Below, one piece after another: positions 39,562 through 51,032 of a stretch of DNA of 60,876 bases (position 1 is the stretch's first letter; the number at the start of each line of letters is the position of its first letter). The translations under genes were made by a program, and so were the position numbers. The notes beneath the pieces were generated by a model, which did not search any database, was not told the DNA's origin, and was given only the letters and a program-made list of their open reading frames with translations. The stretch lies in the NCBI GenBank assembly GCA_900175165.2, contig FWWN02000581.1, forward strand, positions 1 through 60,876. The letters run 5' to 3'. Source of the stretch: Rhizomucor pusillus. Its lineage: Eukaryota > Mucoromycota > Mucoromycetes > Mucorales > Lichtheimiaceae.

Positions 39562-42500
39562 GGAAGACAAAAAATTCGTGCGACACTTGCATTCCGACTA
39601 CTTAAATGATGCCTGTCTGTGTCCGATAACGATGAAGTCGAGGTACTGTCTTTAACCTTAAAGATATACTGACAACAGCATAACAGCACGAGGTACACAG
39701 GGTGAAGGAGATCGAACGTGCGCGTAATCGTTTGACACTAATATGAATACCAGCAAAGGATACTATTTCCTTCCTGAAACTTGTTTAAAAGAAGAGAGAC
39801 AGCCGTAAGCACAGTTTACGCCGCAAAGAGCAGCAATGGCATATCTTTATTAAGAAACATTCAAAGTTAAATTACAACGAAGGAAACAAATAATGGAGAA
39901 TAGAGAAGTGGTAGAGTAGATAGAAGAGTATAACGTTAAGGATGGAAGAGCCAAAAATCATAATATTTCTGATACCTACAGCGACTTCATACCTCCCCGA
40001 AAAGAGGGTTGCACCCTGGGTAGAAGCGTCGCCGGGCAATCTGGGATTATTTTGAATGATACTTTTCAATAGCTGGTCAGTTATGTCCTAACATTCTGTC
40101 AGTCATCGCTTACTCACAGGATTGGAAGGAGCGTCGGGTGGGGAAGACAGGCAAAGGTAGAGGACAGAGCGGAAAAGATGACGAGGAGGATTCTATCAAA
40201 ACGTATTGTGAGAGAGAGCGAAAAATAATCAATCAGAGCAAGGTTACTTACTGGACTTACCGTGGCGCAGAGCATCTTACATGCCTTGGTTCTCGGCAAC
40301 GGATACACCACGGTGCCAGATGGAGAACTATGGCATTTTAATCTGTTAGTACAATGTATTAATATGCGAAGTCCATGTTGCAACCTATAAAGACAGAACC
40401 AGACGAGAGGAAAGAAAAGGAGCGGAGGAAAAATTGAAGAATGATGCATTAACCGGAATTCTCTTTTGATGCAACTTCGTTCATTGTGACGGTAGTCTGA
40501 AGCGAAAGACTCGATCAGTGTTGTGATAGGATGATTGATTAGCAATTTCTATCAATCAGTCAATCAATCGATCAATAAGAGCAGCTTTCTTATCATTCAA
40601 GCTAGACAAGCCGTTTCGTTAAGCTCAATGCTTTATTAAAATGCCAATTCTTTCGAGCTAATATTCTATTCAGAAACGAGTACAATACATTTTCAAAGCT
40701 GAGCGGTTCGGCGTCTTCAAAGACTGCTTCTAAAACCAGCGTCACTATTGTTGAATTGGATATATATCAGCTGCCCGTTGTAAATGGTGCATCGTCGCGA
40801 CGGCTAGACCACGTGAGTGATCGTTGGTAAATAGTTGAGTTTCGTCCAAATGAAAAGATACTCAACACTTTTCGCCAATTTGAAAACAGCGTGCTGCATA
40901 AGTAATGGTTCCAGTAGACATCATTCTGCAGAAAAGGAAAATTGTCTTTCTGAGCGCTACCAACTCACAGAAATGGTAGGAAGGCTCAAACACATTGAAT
41001 CTACTGAAAACTTAATCTACTTCTTGATCTACTTAAAGTAAGCATCAATAAAACGAGAGCGCCGTCAATACAATACACTCGTCTGTGTTGAAATGCTGTG
41101 ATGAATGATGATGAAAACACAAACGCACTTACGCTAGAGCTAATGCTAATGGCATATATGCTTTTATGGTCCACTTTATTATGTTCTAGTCTTTGCGCGT
41201 AGACAATTAGACTTGACAGTGAGCAAATAGCAACATGATATCGAGCCTTCAGATTATGACAATCGGGATGCTGCTGAAAGAGTGTCATGGTGGAGAAAAG
41301 TCAATGATATCGACAACGGAGAAAGTGCTGATGACAAAGCACTTGATGCATATTGATCTAGGTGAACGTATATACTAGTAAACCGGGAATTCGATGGCGC
41401 TTGCTTGCAGTAGCGATGCAAAACCGCCGGAGAATGGGGGTTTATGAAGGCCAAACGAGTTTATTCTACAGATTCGCATCAGCCATGCTTGAGCGAATCA
41501 AGCGCAGCGAGCGAAGCGAAGCGTGAAAGCGCTTGTAAAAATTGTTTGCCGCTTTGCCACGGTTAAACGGGGCTGAAACATATAGTAGGTTTCCATCACC
41601 AGTATACATATTTACTTGCAAAAGGACCGTGAAAATTAGCTACTGTTAAGGAAAAAAAGTAACGAATCAATAACTGGACGGTAATTATTTCAGCATTGCC
41701 CGTGGAAAAGTTCCAAGTTCATGTACATCAATAGACTACCGACCTATGGTTAGCATGAATATTCTGCCATGAAACTGCGGCCTGGTCATTTGAGTGCAAC
41801 AGCGAATTAGGCATAGATGTCATCGCTTCATACCTATGTATGTGTGCATGTATGTACTGTATGTAGGAAAAGAGTGCTCGTAAATGACGAAAGTCCTGAC
41901 ATTTGTTGTATACTCAAGACATACTGAAATGTGCCGAGCCTTGTTGGCTTATAAAGTGACCAAAACATCGTAAAATATTCTTTCTAGGTACCAATGTATT
42001 ACATACGTAGTTTGAAGTATCGATCGTCGTCCATGTTGACGTATCATCTGCCATAGTCAATACGTGCGACATCCACTGTCTGAGTAACAAAGCACAGAAG
42101 ACGAGAAGCTAAGCCCGCTCACGGGATATAGTACGATACTTTGGTCGTACATTTGCGTATTCGTGTCCAGTAAAGAGCGAGCTGGAACATGTAAAGGTGC
42201 ACAGACAGATGGGAAGCTATTTTTATAAATTTCGATGCAATTGGAAGGTACATCACTATATGTAAACCATCTCGTCTGTACACCACGGCAAAACTGGGGA
42301 AAGCTCATTAAAAGATTAATTGATACACTACATGTCAATGCGTAAAACGAGAGCAAACATAGTATCGCGGCAATGTAAAACAGAAAGAAGTATGGTTACG
42401 TCAGCAATTGCATATACATAGCATTGTAAGTTCTCTGTTGATCAATGAACTTTTAAGCAGTGGCATTTGCCCGCCAGCAACTTGTTCTAAATTAAATCTT

Positions 42501-42900
42501 AATAGGTAGAATCATCGAGACAAGTAAATGACTCTAGAAAACCTTGAAAAATGTTGTGGGTATTGCAGAATCATCGGCTTGCGCTAAGTCGAACGATATC
42601 GATCATATACATAACGAGGGCGAGGGCGATATGTAATAAGTGGAACTTTCGTTTCTCGTTACGCAACACAGAAATGTAAACTACACCTCATGGACTTGAG
42701 CAACAGGGTAATAGAATTCATGCAAAGAAATGATAGGTAGCATGCAAGCGGATGACACTGGAGAGATCTGTCTGTTTAAGGCGTGAGAGTAAGTTGCATG
42801 TGGATGCATGCATACATCAAGGCAGTGGATCTAACTATATGCAGCGAATTTTCAGAATTGTTGCAAGCGAGTCCATTGCCACGATGCAGGTTGAGGCATT
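39562..42900. other. Long gene-poor region
   Basis: About 3.3 kb of AT-rich sequence with only short frames on both strands and no recognised product. A GCGAAGCGAAGCG-rich patch with complementary ends lies at 41499-41535. Repeated TATGTATG-like motifs occur near 41835-41865. No tRNA was recognised. Confidence 0.45.
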
Positions 42901-43158
42901 TTAGGAGTACCCACAGTTATCGTGATTTTTAAACAATGATCGAGTGGGATTGCCTTTCACGTCCGATATCCGCTGCATTGCGATGATGGATAATGGAATG
43001 ATTGCTTTGTTTCTCGCGACAATCGCAACAAAACGCTGCTGTGTTTGCCCAATGACAGCTTTTAATTCTCTGTTATTTGCGCGCACATATCTCTCGTATA
43101 CAACGCTTAAATTTCTGAACTGCAAACGTGTAACCCTAAATTTGTTGGCCTGCGCCAT
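42901..43158 (-). CDS. Possible small basic protein
   Basis: An 85-residue open frame from the ATG at 43158 (MAQANKFRVTRLQFRNLSVV). It is basic, without a signal peptide or known motif. It reads away from the PAS/GATA gene, with a 253-base gap. Both strands are open here, and the opposite frame looks less like coding sequence. Support is weak: there is no second exon, no homologue recognised and no clear 3' signal. Confidence 0.25.
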   Translation of the reverse strand: MAQANKFRVTRLQFRNLSVVYERYVRANNRELKAVIGQTQQRFVAIVARNKAIIPLSIIAMQRISDVKGNPTRSLFKNHDNCGYS

Positions 43159-43411
43159 GGCGCCCAACCAAACTGGCTTTGGAAATAGACTTCTTTTTCT
43201 TCATCACTTTCTTCTTCTTGCTTCTCTTCCCTGCCCTTCTTTTTTGTTTTCATTCCTTGCTATCTTCCCTGCATAACTTTGAACCATTGGCGGTTCCCAG
43301 ATCGGTTTACCTGCTTTCCCCTCGCACACGCGCTTACTCAAGGAAAAGGAGCGGTTTTTGGAACTCTTCTTTTGCAGCAAACGAAAAACGTTGTCGAGGT
43401 GGGGGTTATAT

Positions 43412-45276
43412 ATGAGCGACTGTATACATCCGCCGTGTTTTTGGGCCTTGTTGAGTCCGGAACATTTCCGGTTCTTGTACCTGCCGGATTCGGTAGGCTC
43501 CATTGTCGTCGTCGAAACTGGTAAAACTATCAAGGAACTGCTGTTGCATCGTTCATTGCTGGAATTTATACATCCTGAGGAGCTGGATATGGCCAAAACA
43601 GACCTTTCCAACTTTAAGCTCTGCCGGACTTTGGCGGGCTCCATCACCAGGTAAGACCTAGCATCGAAAGATTCTTTGCCTTTTTCTTGTTTTCGGGTCT
43701 CTCGCGTTGTTGCTCTTCTATGCTACAGCATCCTTAATTTTTGAGACGATGGCGAACCAACTTTTGTCTTTTCTGCTGCTTTTTCTTTACCAGATGTCGC
43801 TTGAAAGCATTCAAAGACATTCGTCATCATCAACATTGCGACGAAACAGATATGCTGGTATATGACCGAACGTTGTTGTATGTATTTTACGCAATCCCAA
43901 CCTTAATGCGAGCATGGAATAGGATTGTGGGTGGAACGTGGTTGACGTCGTCATGTACATTGCTGCTGAAGATATGATACTTACTTTCTTCCACAATTCC
44001 GGTAAGCGATTACAATTGCGCTTTATGCTTTTCCCCAATTGTCCTTTTGGTGGCGCTTCCGGGACTGATCTGTGCTAGAGTATTTTAGGCAAGCTGGCAG
44101 AGTAGCACAGCAATGTGGAGACAAGCATTTTGAGCTTACGGTGCGGCTCTCTCTTTGTGTCGATTATCGCGGATTGCATTGTCAAAATTCCGAGACTAAC
44201 CGAATATTGGGGACCCCTAACTAGGAAGCGAAAATCATGGCCAGGAACCTGATCCAACAGGGTCTTTCAAGAGCGCCGCAGCCGAAATTCCTACCAATGG
44301 ATCCGTTCCGGCTTTTCCAGATTCACAATGCTGAAACGCGACAATTGCTTGTTTCATGGCCATCGAGCGCCTACTACAACAACACTCAAATGTTCCACCA
44401 AAACCCATACGAACAAACAATTGAAGAGCTGTCAAAATTGGCAAGAGAGGTGACCCACGATGTGCTGCTGCAGCGTAGCGACTTACAGAAAGCAGATAGC
44501 AAAAATGACGTATTACAAATTGAAAACGACATTGCATGCACTCGCCACCACCAGTCAACCTCCATTGTAAGCATTCTTGGTGGTCTGTACCGACTGGAAA
44601 GAATAGTCATACCATATGGAAACATTGTATTCGGCGCATTTCATATATCAAAAGTCCCGACTCTCTCGCGTTACGAGGACAATGTGCCTCCTCCTTCCCC
44701 GTGGTAAATTGGGAAACAGTTTCAGAAAGGCCCATGTCACTCATTATCCTTCTTCGCCAAAGGTCATATGACTTGTCATCTTCCAACGCGTTCCCGCACC
44801 TCCCAAATGCTCAGCAGCAACAGCGAAGCAGCAGCAGCACGCAGCAGTATCGCACAGCATCATGGCCGCTTCACACAACTGCAGCAGCAGCAGCGGCAGT
44901 AGCACCAAGGTTTGGCGGCGAGAGGAAACGGTGGCAAGAAGGATTCGAGCAAGACGATCCTTTACTCCCTATTCACACTACACGTCCGTACGGATTCCGC
45001 CGGTCCTTGTCCCAGTCGACGCGAGCGGCTCCTGAGATCCGGATATGCTCAAAATGTCACACAAGCACCAGTCCAGAGTGGCGAAAAGGGCCCTCTGGCA
45101 ACAAGACGTAAACAACTGAACTGAATCACTGCATTTCTGTTCTTGCTGACACCGGTATTCTTGTTAGACTCTGCAATGCCTGCGGGCTCAGATTTTCGCG
45201 TCTCGTAGCAAAGCAAAAACGAATCGAGAGTCGGTCTTCCGCTGCCAACAACGGCGGCGGTGGTGGTGGGCATTGA
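43412..45276 (+). CDS. PAS-domain GATA zinc-finger regulator (white-collar-2-like)
   Basis: The first exon, from MSDCIHPPCF (43412) to about 43651, and the next from 43794 encode a PAS-like segment (FLYLPDSVGSIVVVET, LLEFIHPEELDMAKTD, CRLKAFKDIRH). A GATA finger of the Cys-x2-Cys-x18-Cys-x2-Cys type follows, split by an intron after NKT: CSKCHTSTSPEWRKGPSG before, LCNACGLRFSRL after (45120-45210). It ends in a glycine run at 45276. PAS plus C-terminal GATA is the plan of WC-2-type partners in fungal light sensing and of related regulators. Frames do not join at about 43925, where a 1-2-base shift is needed to reach VDVVMYIAAEDM. Borders between 43980 and 44240 are unsettled, and a Gln/Ser run precedes the finger. 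Confidence 0.7.
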
Positions 45277-45718
45277 CCTTCTTAATATCTCCCCAATTTG
45301 GAAGAAGCTCACCCATTAGAATCAACAAACACACAAGTACAACGCCTTCTTTTTTGCCGTAGTCATATGTATGTACGTAGAACAAGAAAGAACAAAAAAT
45401 TACGCCGCTCTTCTCTATTATACGCTTGACAAGGCCCTGGCTATCAACGCATACACACACGCACACTGCTCGATATGTGGTGCCTATTAGAACACTGAAA
45501 AGTCTTTTATTGTAATACATTGCAGTGCAATCGTATTCAGACAAGTTTACAGTTTCTTCTCGATGGGCCAACTAATAAAACTACTCGAGGATGCCCGACT
45601 TTCTGTAGTAGGACAGACAGAAAGCTTATTTCTTTCGTGACGAAAGGTATCGGTCACTTTCTAATTATCACGTCGCAGTACTTTTGTAACAAGTCCATAC
45701 TGTACGTAGTAGTCCTGT
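45277..45718. other. Convergent 3' region
   Basis: It lies between the PAS/GATA gene and the Nma111 gene. No open frame of note. An ACACACACGCACAC-like stretch is at about 45451-45466. Confidence 0.4.
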
Positions 45719-48700
45719 CTATGCTTTATTGTATTGGCGAATGAGCCCAGTGTCTTTGTGGACCTGCCAAGTGGGCCAGTAATGGTAGTCTAGCTGGAAA
45801 GCGCACACATCCATCTGGCCTCTGCTCGTGATATACTTTACTCTAGCGAATTTCTGCTGCTTGTTTTCCTCGACCACGCGGATGAAATCCTGCAGCGTCT
45901 CGATTTCCTGTCCATTGATTTCTGCAACGATGACATTTGGAGGCACGTGGCCCTGCGCTGGAGATCCGAATAGGCAGCACGATGCCAGCACCACGCTGCT
46001 GCTGCTGCTGCCGTGAAGATCGAATTGTTCCCTCGCTGCAGGATAGATTTGCTGCAGATGCAGGCCTTGCCACCCCACAACGTGCGTTGTTTCTTGACCG
46101 TCGTACACCGAAGTTGCAAAAGATAGGCGCATAATCTCCCCGTTGCGAAATATTGTCTATTTTGTTGTGACTTAAAAGTCAAAAGCAACACTTATACTTT
46201 CTTTTCACTTCCTTTACGTTACCATATCAATTTGCTCTGTTTCTACAAAATCAGCGAGACAGCTCACGTCTGTCACGGATCGTCCTTGCATCTCCAGTAC
46301 AATGTCATTCAACTGAAGCGTGGATCCGCTCGGCGTCGATCGGTTCAATATGCTAACGACGTACAGCACACCGTCCTTTCCCGCTAACCATTCTTCAGGA
46401 AGACCTAGCAACCGTGCATTGGCAGTCTGCATGGTCCAAAGCTCCACATCAATACCGCGCACCTGCGGTTTCTTCCGTGCACGCAAAGCATCGATAGCCG
46501 GTTGTATGTACTTGATGGCAACGCCAAACATCTCGCGTGAGGCTCCTCCGAATTTGGAATCACCCGTGACGACCGTTTGCCAATGTGCCACCATGTGCCC
46601 GTTCTTGTTCGCCAACAGCCCGCCTTGACCATCACACTGCTCTGAAGGTTTGTAAGCATCCATGTTACAGGCACGATACCGCGGTGGCAGGCACTCCCGT
46701 GTACGTATGCCTTTGATGTGCTTTGCAATGTGTGTTTCCTGAACTTCGGGCTTATCGTCACCTGATAATACAATAAGGATTTGAGATGAAACGTGAACTT
46801 TTTCTTTCTTACCGTCTAGCGCGACGTAGTACGCTACATCGTTCAATTTGAGCGGTTCGTCTGCCAACTTTACAAAGCGAATATCTAAATTGGCACTCAG
46901 AACGGTCTTTACATCAAAGCTGATGACAGCAAAGTTGTAGAACGGATGCAAAAATAGCAGGTTTCCGGGAACAGTCAAGCTATTGTTGAACTTTAAAGTC
47001 AACGAGCAGATGCCGACGGGCACAGTATCTCGGTCGCACAACACTAGCGGCGGGTCTAGCGATAGAACGACGCCCGTGCCAAAGGTATGCGAATCCCGCA
47101 TACCATCAATAACAATAGGAGCGTAGCATTCAACCGAGCAAAGAGCCTTTGGCAGACTCTCGACCGAGTCTGCAACGTTGTAAACCGCAGACGAGCAGCA
47201 ATTATTCACACGACCACCGCCGCTGTCAACAGGTTTGGTAAGCTTCTGCTTCTGCTGCTGGGGAGACGAGGTTTCCAAGTCCTTGAAATCCCACAAGCCA
47301 GTTTTGTCTGAAACGTTGGTGTTATGCATATCCGCGGTGAGAGAGAGATCTGCATTCTTACCATTTCTGGATACCAATAGGAACGGGTTCCATTTTCGAT
47401 CCATTTGCATGATAAACATCACTGCCTTTCTTGGAGACTGTGCCAGCGGTCTGTAGTATCGAATCGGCACCTGGGCACCTTCCGGGATGGTTTTGACAAT
47501 AGATACAAAATCATCCAGGTTGTTGATTGGCTTGTAATTGAGCGAGACAATAACCGCTCCTCTCGTCGCACGCGCTCTTCCTAACAAGTATCCACCCGCT
47601 GCAACGTAGACACCCGCGTTTTTTAAAGACAAACCGTAGCTATGCGCCATCTGGTAAGACAAGTCATGGACAATACCACCGCCAAATTCAATGTAGCGAC
47701 TAGGCGTGATGCTGTGCAAGTCCTGCACTTGCACCGCGACCTTTTTCAGAATTCCAGCGCGCATCACGTACAGCTGTACCGTCTGCCCAATGGAGCTATC
47801 CAAGATATCCTCGAGTGTGTCAAAGTCGCGTAAAAGTCTCAGCTTGGTTCCGAATAGTATGTCACCGGGCTCAAGTAATCCATGCGCAGGTCCATCCGGC
47901 AGCGTCTTTCTCACAACTAGCATGCCGTGATGTTGGCCGCTGCCTTTGCTGCTGCTACGCAACTTTGCTTCGTATTCATCGGGCAGTCCCAGCTGCATTA
48001 GTTCGTAGTAAGATTTGTAAACGAACTCTGTCTGGATAGTGCCTCGCGGCACGTGCTTGCCCTGCTGGATGCATCGCAGAGCGTGTTGTACTCTCCGAAG
48101 CGGGAGGTAGAAGCTGGAATGCTGGTCCCTGCCGCCAGCGTGCAGCGCGATTGCTCGGCCTTGGATATCCAGCACCGGGCTTCCGCTTGCTCCAGATGCT
48201 GTGCCCGAGGCTGCTTGCATGTAGAAAATATTAAAGTCATTGTACTCGCCTTCGCCGTAGTCGGGTGCCTGGCGGTCAAGCCGGGCCAGCATGCCAGACA
48301 GGATAGTCAGCCGCTCGTTATCGTTGTTTCTAAAGAAAAAAATAACCAAAAAGAGTCGCAAAGAAAAAGAACAAGAGGGATCGATGTAAATACACACATT
48401 TTACAACACCCATTTATTGCAGCATACCCAATGACTCTGATCTCCATACCGACTCGCGCTCCGTCCGGATACAGCTCGATACCTGGGATATCCAGAAACC
48501 GCACATTCTCCATGCCATATTTGAAAAACCCGAAATCATGCACGGGATCACGATAAATAGGTACAAGGTCGATTTGCTCGTGGTTGGAGAGCACCGCCTG
48601 CGCCGTAGTGGGTCCTCCAGAGACGACGTGCCTGTTTGTAAGAATGATACCACGCTCTGCATCCACAACAAATCCAGTTGCAGCAAAGTTGCTAGGTGTG

Positions 48701-48933
48701 TCGGTGTCGAAGCAGCGATTGCGAATGCCTTTGATGGAAACAATACTCTTGGCACATTGCTCGACCGTGCGTTGCCATACACTGTCGCTGCTGCTGCTAA
48801 CGGTATCCTGTGATGGTTCGAGTAGCTCCCGATGCCGCTGCGTCGTGTTGTCTGGAAAATGCGGCAGTTCTTGAAACGGTGATTCTTTTGCAGATGCAAC
48901 CTTTACACCTCCAAGATGGTCTTTTCCGGTCAT
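45719..48933 (-). CDS. NMA111: HtrA-family serine protease with PDZ domains (Nma111)
   Basis: Exons 48933-48428, 48329-47362, 47307-46813, 46761-46223 and 46156-45719 close in frame to 981 residues, close to yeast Nma111 (997). The trypsin-like domain has His102 (TNRHVV), Asp133 (HDFGFF) and Ser217 (GASGSP). PDZ domains and a second, degenerate protease-PDZ half follow, as in the family (GLWDFK, VLCDRD, GLLANKNGHMV, LNDIVLEMQGRSV). Nma111 is a nuclear HtrA protease linked to yeast cell death and lipid balance. The doubled layout and the catalytic residues show an active enzyme. No presequence is visible. Confidence 0.95.
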
Positions 48934-49141
48934 CGGGATTATTTTGGAAAGAGAATATGTAGAAAAAGAGAAGGATGAAAAAGCTTGTATGAGGAAAGTA
49001 AAAGGAAAAAGAATGCGTAGGTATAACGTTGTAATAATAACATTTTTGAAAGCTCCTCAATAGTTCCTTGTGAGTAGCAGGGGGCGGCGGAGGAAAGGAA
49101 AGTTTACACAATTTCGCATGGTCTTTTCGTCGGTTCTTTTT

Positions 49142-49777
49142 TCAAGAGCTGCTGGTGGTGGTGGTGAGCAACCGCTGTGCGTCTATCTGGAATCGATCGC
49201 AAATGCCTACGAGTACTGCCCATAAATCCCAGTATCCGTAGGTATTTGCAACGTGATGGACCTGCTGGGCGATCGATTGCAAAGTATGGTAACATGCTGG
49301 GTCACTCGCTTGCTGACACAACTGCATTACTTCAAAAGGCATTGCTGGCATTCTTTTCAGCGAGAGTTGCTGCCATTCTTCAGATAGATGACTTGGCGTA
49401 TAGATGGATGGTTCTGCTCCTGGAAGAGGAGCAATCACTTGTAAAATAAAGCAATCCGTTCTCGAAGCAGGCGCCTTTAGTAGCCCACACAGGCCATCCT
49501 TCAAAGGTATTACACCGAAACGTTCTTGCTGGTCACATTTTCCGGACAGTGATTCAGATAACATCGCAATCAAGTCATTGTTGGCTGCAGTTCCTTCGGG
49601 CGATGTGCGTAAAAGATACTTTGCACGCGTTGCGTGAATTGTTAAAGTGTTGCATACAAAGTGCGAGATTGCGAGCAAATGAGGCAAGACTATGGTTTCG
49701 GCGTCCTTGGGCAGCACCGGATCGTCTGCTACGACGCGTGTAGTCAAATAGCCCACTGCAAGTAAGTGTGGAGTCAT
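49142..49777 (-). CDS. Hypothetical protein
   Basis: A single open frame of 211 residues starting MTPHLLAVGYLTTRVV. It has mixed alpha/beta composition, no signal peptide, and a conserved-looking helical C-terminal half (YHTLQSIAQQVHHVANTYGY, WDLWAVLVGICDRF). The C-terminus ends in Thr/Ser repeats. The minus-strand frame could extend upstream through an intron. No family is recognised. It lies 208 bases upstream of Nma111 on the same strand. Confidence 0.5.
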   Translation of the reverse strand: MTPHLLAVGYLTTRVVADDPVLPKDAETIVLPHLLAISHFVCNTLTIHATRAKYLLRTSPEGTAANNDLIAMLSESLSGKCDQQERFGVIPLKDGLCGLLKAPASRTDCFILQVIAPLPGAEPSIYTPSHLSEEWQQLSLKRMPAMPFEVMQLCQQASDPACYHTLQSIAQQVHHVANTYGYWDLWAVLVGICDRFQIDAQRLLTTTTSSS

Positions 49778-50215
49778 TCAGAAACGGACAAGGAAAAAAT
49801 TCAAGCAAAGAAATCCTGCCTGGACTACTCTTCTTTTTTCCCATTCAATGATTATTTTGGCATACTCATAGTATGGATGAATAAATGGGCACCGCAATGT
49901 GTTAAGGTTCAGAGTAGATTGCTACATTTTATTGATGTAATGATCGCACACCGATTTGGATAAATGAGAATTGTACTAAGGATAGACTTTGTTGTAATTG
50001 TGATGCTATGGGCTCGACTTTCGATGCTACGTAATGCCTACGGGTATACGCCCACCGCTTTCAATCTGTTGTTCACACTGGCAGCAACATAGAAGTTAGG
50101 CAGGAGATCAATAGTTGGTGGATGGTGCCACGAACGGTTATCCCTATCGCGTGACGTTTCATGCAAGCGGGCCGAGCCAACTTTCGATGTCGCTTTTTTC
50201 TGCAGGAATCTCGCA
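49778..50215. other. Divergent intergenic region
   Basis: It lies between the hypothetical gene (-) and the inhibitor-2 gene (+). AT-rich on the left; no motif was recognised. Confidence 0.4.
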
Positions 50216-51032
50216 ATGAACACCAAACCAACAAAGCCCATCAAGGGCATCCTGAAGAAGCCTAGTCAATCTGCAAACGATGGTGTAGAAGCACGGTATG
50301 TGCTTCTCCTGGAAAGAAAAGCTGTTGTGTCTCACCTTTTTGGCTATAGATTAAAGTGGGACGAGGCGAATCTCGAGTACAATGAGGGGCAAAAGGACTC
50401 TACGATGAAGATTGACGAGCCAAAAACGCCGTATATCCGGTATGATCCAGAAAAGGATGAAGTGCTCAACATGCCAGGTAAAATGATGCATATCCATGAT
50501 GAGAGAAGAATGTTCGGTGAAGAAGATTGAGACTCAATACCGTATGATCTCAAGGCGATGTACCTTACGGAGCTCGAGCAGCGCACGAGGAGCCGGAAGA
50601 CTTTTCGTTAGATACAGGAAATGAATCTGATCGATCCAACTCGTCTGGCAGCAAAAAGGGAAGACGTGTCTATCTGAGTGACGATGATTGGGAATCAGAT
50701 GAGGAAGACGAAGATGATGAGCAGAGTAAGTAAATATAGCTCATGTTTTCCCAGAAGAAAAAAGAATGGATTAAGATTTGGATCTGATGCATGGAGTTTG
50801 AACAGAGCGCAAGCGGCACGAGGAGTTTGCAAAGAAACGAGCGCAGCATTACAACATGGGCAACGTGCTTAGGCAACGACCCAACGAGCTCCTTGACGAT
50901 GATGACGATGAAGACGAGGATGAGGAGCAAGATAATCACCGTCAATCCGGAAATCGTGGAGGACCTCCTCCTCCCGTACCGCCGTTGCCGCAACAATTCA
51001 GCAAGAAGCAAGACGATAAAATGGAGGAATAA
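50216..51032 (+). CDS. GLC8: Protein phosphatase 1 inhibitor-2 (Glc8 type)
   Basis: Exons 50216-50295, 50350-50477, 50579-50725 and 50806-51032 close in frame to 193 residues. The N-terminal KGILKKP is the SILK-type PP1 docking site. [19 protein letters not shown] matches the second docking region, followed by [15 protein letters not shown] with the conserved T-P (the target threonine of GSK3-type kinases). The last exon has [20 protein letters not shown], the helix that covers the PP1 active site (HYN motif). Acidic runs fill the middle and tail. It acts as a regulator of PP1 in cytosol and nucleus. The third exon boundary was set by phase. Confidence 0.9.

Noticed and set aside
40114..40545. 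143-codon minus-strand frame in the gene-poor stretch
   Set aside because: No motif or codon pattern; AT-rich random frame more likely.
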